DNA from: Bacillota bacterium
GTDB taxonomy: Bacteria; Bacillota; Clostridia; Christensenellales; Pumilibacteraceae
DNA: 5,452 nt
Reading direction: 5' to 3'
NCBI GenBank assembly: GCA_009787685.1
Contig: WQSV01000112.1
Location: 1 to 5,452 of the forward strand
Below are positions 1 to 4,900 of this stretch, in pieces. How positions within the stretch are numbered: position 1 is the stretch's first letter; each line of letters starts with the position of its first letter. The position numbers and the translations under genes were made by a program. The notes under the pieces are model-generated. The model made no database searches, was not told the DNA's origin, and worked only from the letters and a program-made list of their open reading frames with translations.

Positions 1-1608
1 CAAAGCCACATCACAACCACTCTTACCAACCAAATCAAGAGTGGGAAAATTCGTCATGCTTATTTGTTCACAGGCTCGCGCGGAACTGGAAAAACAACAA
101 GTGCTAGAATTTTCGCATCCGCGGTCAATTGCCTCACCCCAAAAAACGGAAGCCCTTGTTATGAATGCGAAACCTGTTCTCTTTTGAAATCGAATGTTCA
201 TGCTGATATTTTGGAAATTGACGCTGCATCGAACAACAAAGTTGACGAAGTTCGAGCGCTTCGCGACACAATAAATTTTGCTCCTGTTTCATCAAAATAT
301 AAAGTCTATATCATAGACGAGGTTCACATGCTGACTGATTCTGCCTTCAATGCCCTTCTTAAAACGCTTGAAGAGCCACCACAGCATGTTATTTTTATCT
401 TGGGCACAACCGAGGTTCACAAGTTGCCTGCCACAATCCTGTCGCGTTGCATGCGATTTGACTTTCATCTTGTGTCTCGTGAAAACTTGAAAAACCATTT
501 GGCTGGCATTTTAAAAAAAGAAAATAAAGCGTTTGAAGAGGACGCAATTGACTATATTGCAAGTTTGGCAGAAGGGAGCGTGCGCGATAGCATTAGCCTT
601 CTTGACACTTGCCTCGGCTTCTCCGATGGAACTTTGACGACTCAAAATGTTTTGGAAGTTCTTGGCGCGGTTGACAAAAAAAAGATTTTTGAATTGTTTG
701 AATGCATTGCAAGCGGAGACATAGGAAATGCTCTTCGCATCACGCATGAGCTGGAATTCGAGGGAAAAAGCATGGCCTTTCTTGCGAAAGAACTTGTCTA
801 TCATGCTAGGGATTTGTTGGTCACAAAGACATTGGGAACAACACTTATCAAAGGAACTCGGGAACATTTAGACTACTTTGTGAATAAATCAAAAGAGCAT
901 GGGAAAGGATTGCTTGTCGAACTCATCGCAATTTTTTCCACAATTGACAGCGATTTGAGATATGCTGTTAATCCAAAAATTGTTTTGCAAGCGGCGATCA
1001 TCAAAGCATGTGCATTAACGATGCCAGTTGAGACTATCGAAAAAAAAAACATAGTTGAAACGAAAATTGAGGTTGAAAAAAAAAATAAACTGATTGAGGT
1101 TGCGGATATTGTTGTGAAGAATGATTCTCCCCCTCCACTTGTTGTTGATGAGGATTTTGGGCTTGAACCACCTCCTTTGATAATTCAGAATGAGAAATTT
1201 AGAACTCAGAATTTTGAACAAGTTAATGCTCCGACCTCAAAGGAATCATCATTTAATAACCCGTCTTCTTTTTCGCTAACCACTTCTTCTCCGCTAGATA
1301 TTTGGGGGAAGTTGATAACATATTTTAGGCGAAACAATGACATGCAATCATATAACATTGTTTTGGGAAAAGGAAAAAATATATTTTCTGATGGTGATGA
1401 ATTGATTGCAAGAGTGTGTGATGAAGATTTCATGCTTTTGAACGATCCAAACGTTCATCACAAAATCAATGACGCACTCAAAACATTAAATTTTCCCTTT
1501 AGACTAAGAGTTGAAAAAGTAAAAATGGACATAATTGACATGGACAAGGAAATTTATAGGTTGAAAGAAATGGCAGATGGAGTCAAGATTAATATTAACT
1601 ACAAATAA
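1..1608 (+). CDS. dnaX: DNA polymerase III subunit gamma/tau, 5'-truncated by window edge
   Basis: ATPase subunit of the replicative clamp loader, which opens the sliding clamp and ties the polymerase to the helicase. Frame 1 is open from base 1 and encodes the conserved stretch before the P-loop (ending IRHAYLFTG), so the TTG at 64 is not the start. By comparison with E. coli DnaX about 20 residues are missing. Counting from the first visible codon (535 residues): Walker A GSRGTGKT at 25-32; zinc cysteines 44, 53, 56, 59; Walker B IIDE at 104-107; sensor-1 region LGTTE at 134-138; the SRC arginine finger at R149; and sensor-2-like SVRDS with R195. The clamp-loader collar follows to about 346. 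A Lys/Ser/Pro-rich linker spans about 347-429, and a C-terminal domain begins near SPLDIW (430) and resembles tau-type tails. ybaB and recR follow on the same strand, the usual order. Two A10 runs in the linker are described separately. Identity is very secure. Confidence 0.97.
   Translation, partial: QSHITTTLTNQIKSGKIRHAYLFTGSRGTGKTTSARIFASAVNCLTPKNGSPCYECETCSLLKSNVHADILEIDAASNNKVDEVRALRDTINFAPVSSKYKVYIIDEVHMLTDSAFNALLKTLEEPPQHVIFILGTTEVHKLPATILSRCMRFDFHLVSRENLKNHLAGILKKENKAFEEDAIDYIASLAEGSVRDSISLLDTCLGFSDGTLTTQNVLEVLGAVDKKKIFELFECIASGDIGNALRITHELEFEGKSMAFLAKELVYHARDLLVTKTLGTTLIKGTREHLDYFVNKSKEHGKGLLVELIAIFSTIDSDLRYAVNPKIVLQAAIIKACALTMPVETIEKKNIVETKIEVEKKNKLIEVADIVVKNDSPPPLVVDEDFGLEPPPLIIQNEKFRTQNFEQVNAPTSKESSFNNPSSFSLTTSSPLDIWGKLITYFRRNNDMQSYNIVLGKGKNIFSDGDELIARVCDEDFMLLNDPNVHHKINDALKTLNFPFRLRVEKVKMDIIDMDKEIYRLKEMADGVKININYK
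1040..1093 (+). promoter_or_regulatory. Twin A10 runs in dnaX linker, candidate slippage/frameshift site
   Basis: Ten consecutive adenines occur at 1040-1049 and again at 1076-1085, both read in frame as GAA AAA AAA AAY. At the first run, gaining one A (or a -1 ribosomal slip) leads to TGA at 1056-1058, and losing one leads to TAG at 1052-1054. At the second run, gain gives TAA at 1086-1088 and loss gives TGA at 1091-1093. All products would end at or just after the clamp-loader collar, as the gamma forms of E. coli (ribosomal frameshift) and Thermus (transcriptional slippage on an A run) do. The runs and stops are seen directly. Use of the site is inferred, because lysine-rich linkers in AT-rich genomes can produce such runs by chance. 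Confidence 0.45.
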
Positions 1609-1643
1609 AAAATATTTAAGTGAAAGGTGAAACGTGTTATCAA

Positions 1644-1668
1644 ATTATTAAAAACAGCTTTTAACAAT
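1644..1668 (+). terminator. AT-only hairpin between dnaX and ybaB, weak terminator or attenuator candidate
   Basis: Ten-base arms (1644-1653 and 1659-1668) pair with one A-C mismatch around a five-base loop. A run of five T follows at 1671-1675. The stem has no G-C pair, so it would be a weak terminator at best. It lies in the 113-bp gap between dnaX and ybaB and could modestly reduce read-through. In DNA this AT-rich it may equally be chance. Confidence 0.22.
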
Positions 1669-1706
1669 ACTTTTTCCCTTTTAACTTTCATTTTTACACT
1701 TTAAAA

Positions 1707-1713
1707 AAGGAGA
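1707..1713 (+). promoter_or_regulatory. Ribosome binding site of ybaB
   Basis: AAGGAGA lies eight bases before the ATG at 1722. It is a near-consensus Shine-Dalgarno sequence that fixes the ybaB start, and it contrasts with the poor site before recR. Confidence 0.85.
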
Positions 1714-1721
1714 TTAAAAAC

Positions 1722-2036
1722 ATGAAATTTGGTGGATTTGGTGGCGGCATGAATATGCAGCAAATGATGAAGCAAGCACAAAAGTTGCAAGAAGAAGCAA
1801 TGAAAGCACAAGAGGAACTCGCAAACACAGAAGTTGAGGGTATCTCTGGTGGCGGAATGGTTCGAGTGACCATTTCGGGAAAAAAGAAAATGCTCGGTAT
1901 TGCAATTAATAAAAATGCAGTTGACACTGATGACATTGAAATGCTCGAAGATCTTATTGTCGCTGCATATAACGACGCATTTGAAAGAGCGGAAGAACTT
2001 GAGAAAGAAACTTCACCACTTGGCGGACTGTTTTAA
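1722..2036 (+). CDS. ybaB: YbaB/EbfC family nucleoid-associated protein
   Basis: Small DNA-binding protein of the YbaB/EbfC family. Members form dimers that bind DNA and bind the nucleoid broadly; the precise cellular role is unsettled. The 104-residue product is of typical family length. It has a Gly/Met-rich N-terminus (FGGFGGGMNMQQMMKQAQKL), a long first helix rich in Gln, Glu and Lys to about residue 35, the central strand region VEGISGGGMVRVTISGKK (38-55) with the family's GGG-V-V pattern, and a C-terminal helix (about 70-96) ending in an acidic stretch and the characteristic SPLGGLF tail. The ATG is supported by a strong AAGGAGA site. It sits between dnaX and recR, the conserved context in many bacteria, which supports a link to DNA maintenance. 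There is no sign of damage. The gap to recR is 62 bp. Confidence 0.95.
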   Translation: MKFGGFGGGMNMQQMMKQAQKLQEEAMKAQEELANTEVEGISGGGMVRVTISGKKKMLGIAINKNAVDTDDIEMLEDLIVAAYNDAFERAEELEKETSPLGGLF

Positions 2037-2039
2037 TTA

Positions 2040-2090
2040 ATTGAATAGGAATATGTTTTGTTAAAGATACTTCATCATCACATATTCAAT
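2040..2090 (+). repeat. Overlapping inverted repeats in ybaB-recR gap
   Basis: ATTGAATA (2040-2047) is complementary to TATTCAAT (2083-2090), while GAATATG (2049-2055) is complementary to CATATTC (2081-2087). The two right arms overlap, so only one pairing can form at a time. The right arms end nine bases before the recR ATG. All stems are AT-rich. A regulatory role is speculative. Confidence 0.25.
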
Positions 2091-2098
2091 ATCAAAAG

Positions 2099-2677
2099 AT
2101 GACTAATTCAATCAAAAAATTAATTAATCGTTTTCGAAAGCTTCCTAGCGTTGGTCAAAAAACTGCTGAGAGGTATGCTTTTTCGATTATTTCAATGAGC
2201 GATGATGAGATTGAAGAATTTTTGAGTGCTGTCCGAGAAGTCAGAGAAAATGTCAAATTTTGTTCTGTTTGTGGAAATTTCACTGATGTCACGGTTTGTG
2301 ATATTTGCTCAAAGAGAGAGAGCGACATTATCACTGTTGTTGCATATCCAAAAGATATAGTGGCGATTGAGAAGACTCATTTGAGAACTTCTTATCATGT
2401 TTTGCATGGAGTCTTGTCCCCTCTTGAGGGGAGAGGCCCAGAAGAACTTCGTATTAAGGAATTGTTGGAAAGGCTTTACGGCGATGTTAGCGAAGTGATT
2501 ATTGCAACGAACCCCGACATTGAGGGTGAAGCGACAGCGATGTATATTGCAAAGTTAATCAAACCACAAGGCATAAAAGTTACGAGACTTGCTCAAGGAA
2601 TTTCAATGGGAAGCGACATTGAATATGCTGATGAAGCAACATTATCAAGAGCGTTAGAAACGAGAGTTTTGTTGTAG
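2099..2677 (+). CDS. recR: Recombination mediator RecR
   Basis: RecR works with RecO (and RecF) to load RecA onto single-stranded DNA covered by SSB at gaps and stalled forks. The 192-residue product is close to the usual ~198. Visible features: helix-hairpin-helix LPSVGQKTAERYAF (15-28); four-cysteine zinc finger C55-x2-C58-x8-C67-x2-C70; Toprim fold from about 78, including VVAYPKDIVAIE (80-91), LHGVLSPLEGRGPEEL (102-117) and ATNPDIEGEAT (136-146); and the C-terminal RLAQGISMGSDIEYAD (163-178). The start gives the expected family N-terminus. However, it has no good Shine-Dalgarno sequence (only AAAAG directly before ATG), and no better in-frame ATG exists back to the stop at 2042-2044. It is the last gene of the + strand cluster. 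No terminator follows until 3401, so the repeat array downstream may be co-transcribed. Confidence 0.97.
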   Translation: MTNSIKKLINRFRKLPSVGQKTAERYAFSIISMSDDEIEEFLSAVREVRENVKFCSVCGNFTDVTVCDICSKRESDIITVVAYPKDIVAIEKTHLRTSYHVLHGVLSPLEGRGPEELRIKELLERLYGDVSEVIIATNPDIEGEATAMYIAKLIKPQGIKVTRLAQGISMGSDIEYADEATLSRALETRVLL

Positions 2678-2693
2678 GAAAAATAAATCTCAT

Positions 2694-2709
2694 TATTTCT
2701 TGAATCAAA
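2694..2709 (+). repeat. 16-bp exact direct repeat, copy 1
   Basis: TATTTCTTGAATCAAA here is identical to 4248-4263. This copy directly abuts the left end of the 74-bp repeat array, and its GAA (2702-2704) falls about one period upstream of the first junction loop, so it may be a degenerate array boundary. The other copy lies in the gap before the 3455-4120 gene. Confidence 0.5.
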
Positions 2710-2710
2710 G

Positions 2711-3240
2711 CTTGTCAACAGTCTTCGAGTGCTTTATCGGATTCTGCTTGTATTCGCATTCAGCGTCAAACGGGTTGAATACCCTTTTCAAGCATCTTTG
2801 ATGCCTTTGTCGGAGAATTTTTAGTAAAAATAATCTCTCACAGAAGGGCTGAAAGCCCTTGTCAACAGTTTTCGACTGCTTTGTCGGGTTCTGCGTATAT
2901 TTGGCACTCTCCGTCAAGAGGGTCGAAGACCCTTGTCAAGGATTTTCGATGCATTTGTCGAAGAATTTTTAGTAACGGCAATCTCTCACAAATGAGCTGA
3001 AAGCCCTTGTCAACAGTCTTCGACTGCTCTGTCGGGTTCTGCGTGCATTTGCACTTTCCGTCAAACGGGTCGAAGACCCTTGTCAAGGATTTTCGATGTT
3101 TTTGTTGAGATTGTTCCATGTAGTAGCAGTTTCCAACAAAACTGTTGAAAACAGTTGACAAGGGTCTCCAACTCCTCTGTCGGAGAAGTTCTAATAAAGC
3201 AGTCTCCATCAAAAGGGTTGAAAACTCTTAAAGACTGTTT
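2711..3240. repeat. Tandem array of seven ~74-bp units with alternating A/B types
   Basis: Seven units run 2711-2783, 2784-2857, 2858-2931, 2932-3005, 3006-3078, 3079-3152 and 3153-3225, with a degenerate fragment to about 3240. Lengths are 73-74 bp. Units 1, 3 and 5 are type A (CTTGTCAACAGTC, then TGTCGGGTTCTGCG or a close variant). Units 2, 4 and 6 are type B (CTTGTCAAGGATTTTCGATG or similar, then GTCGGAGAATTTTTAGTAA in 2 and 4). Unit 6 diverges in its second half. Unit 7 is B-like with the core flipped to TTGACAA. The higher-order period is therefore about 148 bp. Unit lengths are not multiples of three, which argues against a repeat protein. Type and mobility are unknown; it resembles alternating palindromic intergenic repeats such as BIMEs in design, not in sequence. 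Confidence 0.9.
2772..3229. repeat. Seven junction hairpins with constant GAA loop
   Basis: A short hairpin with loop GAA sits at each unit boundary: 2772-2784, 2844-2860, 2919-2933, 2994-3006, 3067-3079, 3140-3156 and 3213-3229. Loop spacing is 74, 74, 74, 73, 75 and 73. Stems differ but mostly pair: AAGGGCT/AGCCCTT, AGGGTC/GACCCT, GGGTC/GACCC, AACTGTT/AACAGTT and AAGGGTT/AACTCTT (one G-T). The first and fourth are imperfect, with one mismatch each. Each unit also has a second hairpin, often with a TTC loop, in the opposite orientation; the clearest are 2792-2804, 2866-2878 and 3014-3026. Confidence 0.8.
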
Positions 3241-3400
3241 TGTGGTTCAAAAACACACAAACGATGCGACTAAAAAGAGAGTTTCAACATTTAAAAACAA
3301 CGAACACCGCCTCCCGAACCCAGCTATTGGTTTTGAAAATCGATAAACCTTAACCTGCAAAATGAGCTACTGCAAGCTTCTATTTGCTAATATAATTCAC
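3241..3400. other. Non-coding spacer between array and terminator
   Basis: No credible gene, repeat unit or strong signal is visible. A perfect TATAAT at 3391-3396 has no matching -35 box and lies immediately before the terminator stem, so it is not called as a promoter. The array similarity fades after about 3240. Confidence 0.6.
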
Positions 3401-3444
3401 AACAAAAACACCTCGTTAATCCAACGAGGTGTTTTTGTTTTTTT
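3401..3444. terminator. Strong bidirectional intrinsic terminator
   Basis: AACAAAAACACCTCGTT (3401-3417) and its exact complement (3423-3439) form a perfect 17-bp stem around loop AATCC. On the + strand the T tract continues to 3444. On the - strand the arm also ends in a T-rich stretch (TTTTTGTTG). It begins about 15 bp past the stop of the - strand gene at 3455-4120 and is the first strong terminator downstream of recR, so it can serve both convergent transcripts. Confidence 0.9.
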
Positions 3445-3454
3445 GTTAATTTTA

Positions 3455-4120
3455 TTAGTATAGAAGAATTGTGAACCACACTATTGTCATGATTACACTT
3501 GCAACTAATGACACTATTCCAAGCACAATGCCTATTGTTCCTAGTATGTTGCCCGGTTTTGCCATTATAACATTGTTCCTTAGTCCGCTTTTTCCAACTG
3601 CCTTAGCAGGGATTGCAAGAGCAAGAGTGATAACGCTGAAAACAATTCCGACTATTGAGCCAACTGGAAGCCATGCATATATTATTGCAACTAGCCAAAA
3701 AACCAATGAAATAATTCCCAAAATCATTCCCGTTGGGTTGACTTTTCTTTTTGGTTTTTTTTGAAGATTGTGTGGTGCTTGGTTTGCAAATTGATTTGTT
3801 TGAGTGTTGTAATAATGGGGCTGTTGTTGTCCTTGATGTTGTTGTTGAGCATTTTGTTGCTGTCCAGCGAATCCCATTGTTCCAAATTGGTTGCTTTGGT
3901 TGTTGTTGCCCCACTGCCCTTGTGGTGGTGGTGGTGGTGTTTGTTGAAATTGTTGTTGAGATTGCACTGGTGGCACTTGATGCATTGGTTGAGATTGCAC
4001 TGGCGGTTGGTGTTGCGCTGGTGGTGTTTGCACTGGTTGTGGAGCTGGTTTAGCCGTTCCACATGCTAGGCAAAAATTCGCTTCTGGAAGCATGTTGCTT
4101 CCACATTTATTACATGTCAT
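3455..4120 (-). CDS. Zinc-ribbon, Gln/Pro-rich linker, membrane domain protein (paralogue 3)
   Basis: Function unknown. The 221-residue product has an N-terminal zinc ribbon (C3, C6, C17, C20), a disordered linker rich in Gln, Pro and Asn (about 24-120), a basic patch KKPKRK (121-126) and a hydrophobic domain. Likely helices are at about 130-152, 154-176 and 190-220, with a SGLRN loop between the second and third. The glycine-rich membrane part resembles DUF4190-like domains; I have not confirmed this. The basic patch suggests that the ribbon and linker face the cytoplasm. The start at 4120 is chosen because AAAGGAG lies nine bases upstream. A longer in-frame form from 4186 would add 22 unrelated residues, lacks a ribosome binding site and hides the ribbon's usual position at the N-terminus. 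It is the last of three tandem paralogues and ends 15 bp before a strong terminator. The gene and start are secure; the role is not. Confidence 0.9.
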   Translation of the reverse strand: MTCNKCGSNMLPEANFCLACGTAKPAPQPVQTPPAQHQPPVQSQPMHQVPPVQSQQQFQQTPPPPPQGQWGNNNQSNQFGTMGFAGQQQNAQQQHQGQQQPHYYNTQTNQFANQAPHNLQKKPKRKVNPTGMILGIISLVFWLVAIIYAWLPVGSIVGIVFSVITLALAIPAKAVGKSGLRNNVIMAKPGNILGTIGIVLGIVSLVASVIMTIVWFTILLY

Positions 4121-4129
4121 AATTTTTTT

Positions 4130-4136
4130 CTCCTTT
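4130..4136 (-). promoter_or_regulatory. Ribosome binding site of the 3455-4120 gene
   Basis: The - strand reads AAAGGAG, nine bases before the ATG at 4120-4118. It decides the start over the upstream in-frame ATG at 4186, which has no such site. It directly touches hairpin 4137-4149. Confidence 0.85.
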
Positions 4137-4162
4137 GCGTCCACGACGCTCTTGTCACAAGA
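4137..4162 (-). promoter_or_regulatory. Two adjacent 13-nt hairpins abutting the ribosome binding site
   Basis: On the - strand, TCTTG-TGA-CAAGA (4162-4150) is followed without a gap by GCGTC-GTG-GACGC (4149-4137), then directly by AAAGGAG. Both stems are perfect 5-bp stems with three-base loops (the first is a 13-nt palindrome at DNA level). Position and adjacency suggest a translation-control leader or operator. No binding factor is identified. Confidence 0.5.
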
Positions 4163-4228
4163 ACTGTGTGAAAAATATTCTTTCATTAGTTACTTGTTTT
4201 TTTCAAGATTGGGAACTTTGTTGTAAAA

Positions 4229-4269
4229 CCCACTATGATAGTTTGGGTATTTCTTGAATCAAAATACCC
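4229..4269 (-). terminator. Overlapping hairpins after the 4313-4825 gene, weak terminator or attenuator
   Basis: On the - strand, GGGTATTT (4269-4262) pairs with AAATACCC (4252-4245) around a nine-base loop. The final CCC can instead pair with GGG at 4231-4229 in a second stem (ACTA/TAGT core, AA bulge) followed by TTTT. The two structures share the CCC, so they exclude one another. They lie 44-84 bases past the stop at 4313. The weak T tract makes termination uncertain. They could end the upstream transcript or attenuate read-through into the next gene. Confidence 0.35.
4248..4263 (+). repeat. 16-bp exact direct repeat, copy 2
   Basis: TATTTCTTGAATCAAA is identical to 2694-2709. Here it forms part of the stem and loop of the 4245-4269 hairpin. 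Confidence 0.5.
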
Positions 4270-4312
4270 TAATTAAATTTGTTTTTTGTTAAAATTGAAG
4301 GTTAAAATCAGA

Positions 4313-4825
4313 CTAGAAAGTCCAATTCAAATTGCATGACAGAAAAATCATCATCCCAAGAAATCCAAAGCAAAGGGCTATGATTCCAGTTGCCATTCCG
4401 CCACCTGCGCCGATTGTTTTTTTTCTTAGTCCACTGATTCCGCAAATGAGCGCGATTAGTCCAAATGTCACAGCGATTACGCTAAAAATAACTCCGAACC
4501 AACTTCTTTCTCCAAGCAGTGGCCAACTGAAAAATCCGACAACAATACCAATTATTCCAAGAACAAGCCCCGTGGCTGTTCCTCCACTCCATTTTCTCTT
4601 TTGCACTGGCTGTTGCTGGGGTTGCGGTTGAAATTGTTGTTGCTGAGGTTGAAGTTGTTGAGGTTGTTGAAATTGCTGCTCTTGTTGTTGAGGTTGTGGT
4701 GCTGAGTAGACTGGCTGGATAACTTGAACAGGAACAACTGTTTGCTCTTGTGCTGTTGCTGTTCCACAAATCAAGCAAAATCCTGCTCCACTTTGCAATG
4801 CATATCCGCATTTATTACAATTCAT
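4313..4825 (-). CDS. Zinc-ribbon, Gln-rich linker, membrane domain protein (paralogue 2)
   Basis: Function unknown. The 170-residue product has the same plan as its neighbour at 3455-4120. An N-terminal zinc ribbon (C3, C6, C17, C20, in MNCNKCGYAL...GFCLICGTA) is followed by a Gln/Pro-rich linker (about 26-75, largely QQ and QP), a basic patch KRK (76-78) and three likely membrane helices at about 83-104, 108-130 and 143-164. A GISGLRKK loop matches GKSGLRNN of the neighbour, and SWFG (108-111) matches the third paralogue. The ribbon is expected in the cytoplasm by the positive-inside rule. The start is firm: AAGGAG lies nine bases before the ATG. It lies 75 bp after the upstream paralogue and 192 bp before the next, so a shared transcript is possible but unproven. 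A regulatory or membrane-sensor role is only a guess. Confidence 0.9.
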   Translation of the reverse strand: MNCNKCGYALQSGAGFCLICGTATAQEQTVVPVQVIQPVYSAPQPQQQEQQFQQPQQLQPQQQQFQPQPQQQPVQKRKWSGGTATGLVLGIIGIVVGFFSWPLLGERSWFGVIFSVIAVTFGLIALICGISGLRKKTIGAGGGMATGIIALCFGFLGMMIFLSCNLNWTF

Positions 4826-4834
4826 AAAACTATT

Positions 4835-4840
4835 CTCCTT
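4835..4840 (-). promoter_or_regulatory. Ribosome binding site of the 4313-4825 gene
   Basis: The - strand reads AAGGAG, nine bases before the ATG at 4825-4823, which supports this start. Confidence 0.85.
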
Positions 4841-4900
4841 CTCTTTGTTTTATTTTTTGACTATAGTGACTTTTTGAAAATCAATTTAATTTTTTCTCTT

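Noticed and set aside
64..66. TTG start for dnaX.
   Set aside because: The 21 codons before it encode conserved DnaX sequence in the same frame, so the gene begins outside the window.
2705..3212. Open frames on the - strand across the repeat array (2705-2917 and 2862-3212) with recurring peptide patterns such as SLTRVFDP and SKTVDKG.
   Set aside because: They overlap in different frames, have no ribosome binding site, and the 73-75 bp period shifts frame at each unit. The peptide repeats simply reflect the DNA repeats.
2711..3240. CRISPR array.
   Set aside because: Whole 74-bp units are repeated with gradual divergence. There is no constant short repeat separated by unique spacers, and no cas gene is present.
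3391..3396. Perfect TATAAT on the + strand as a promoter.
   Set aside because: There is no -35-like sequence at 16-18 bp spacing, and a start would fall inside the terminator stem.
3751..4069. Open frames on the + strand rich in Val, Leu, Trp and Cys opposite the 3455-4120 gene.
   Set aside because: They are the complement of the CAA/CAG/CCA-rich linker codons. The - strand frame has a zinc ribbon, membrane domain and ribosome binding site.
4121..4186. N-terminal extension of the 3455-4120 gene by 22 residues from an ATG at 4186.
   Set aside because: There is no ribosome binding site at 4186. The extension is unlike its paralogue, and the internal ATG has AAAGGAG at ideal spacing.
4858..4900. 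Promoter for the 4313-4825 gene using TATAGT (- strand) near 4862-4867.
   Set aside because: No convincing -35 box lies at the right distance; the AT-rich context makes a chance match likely.
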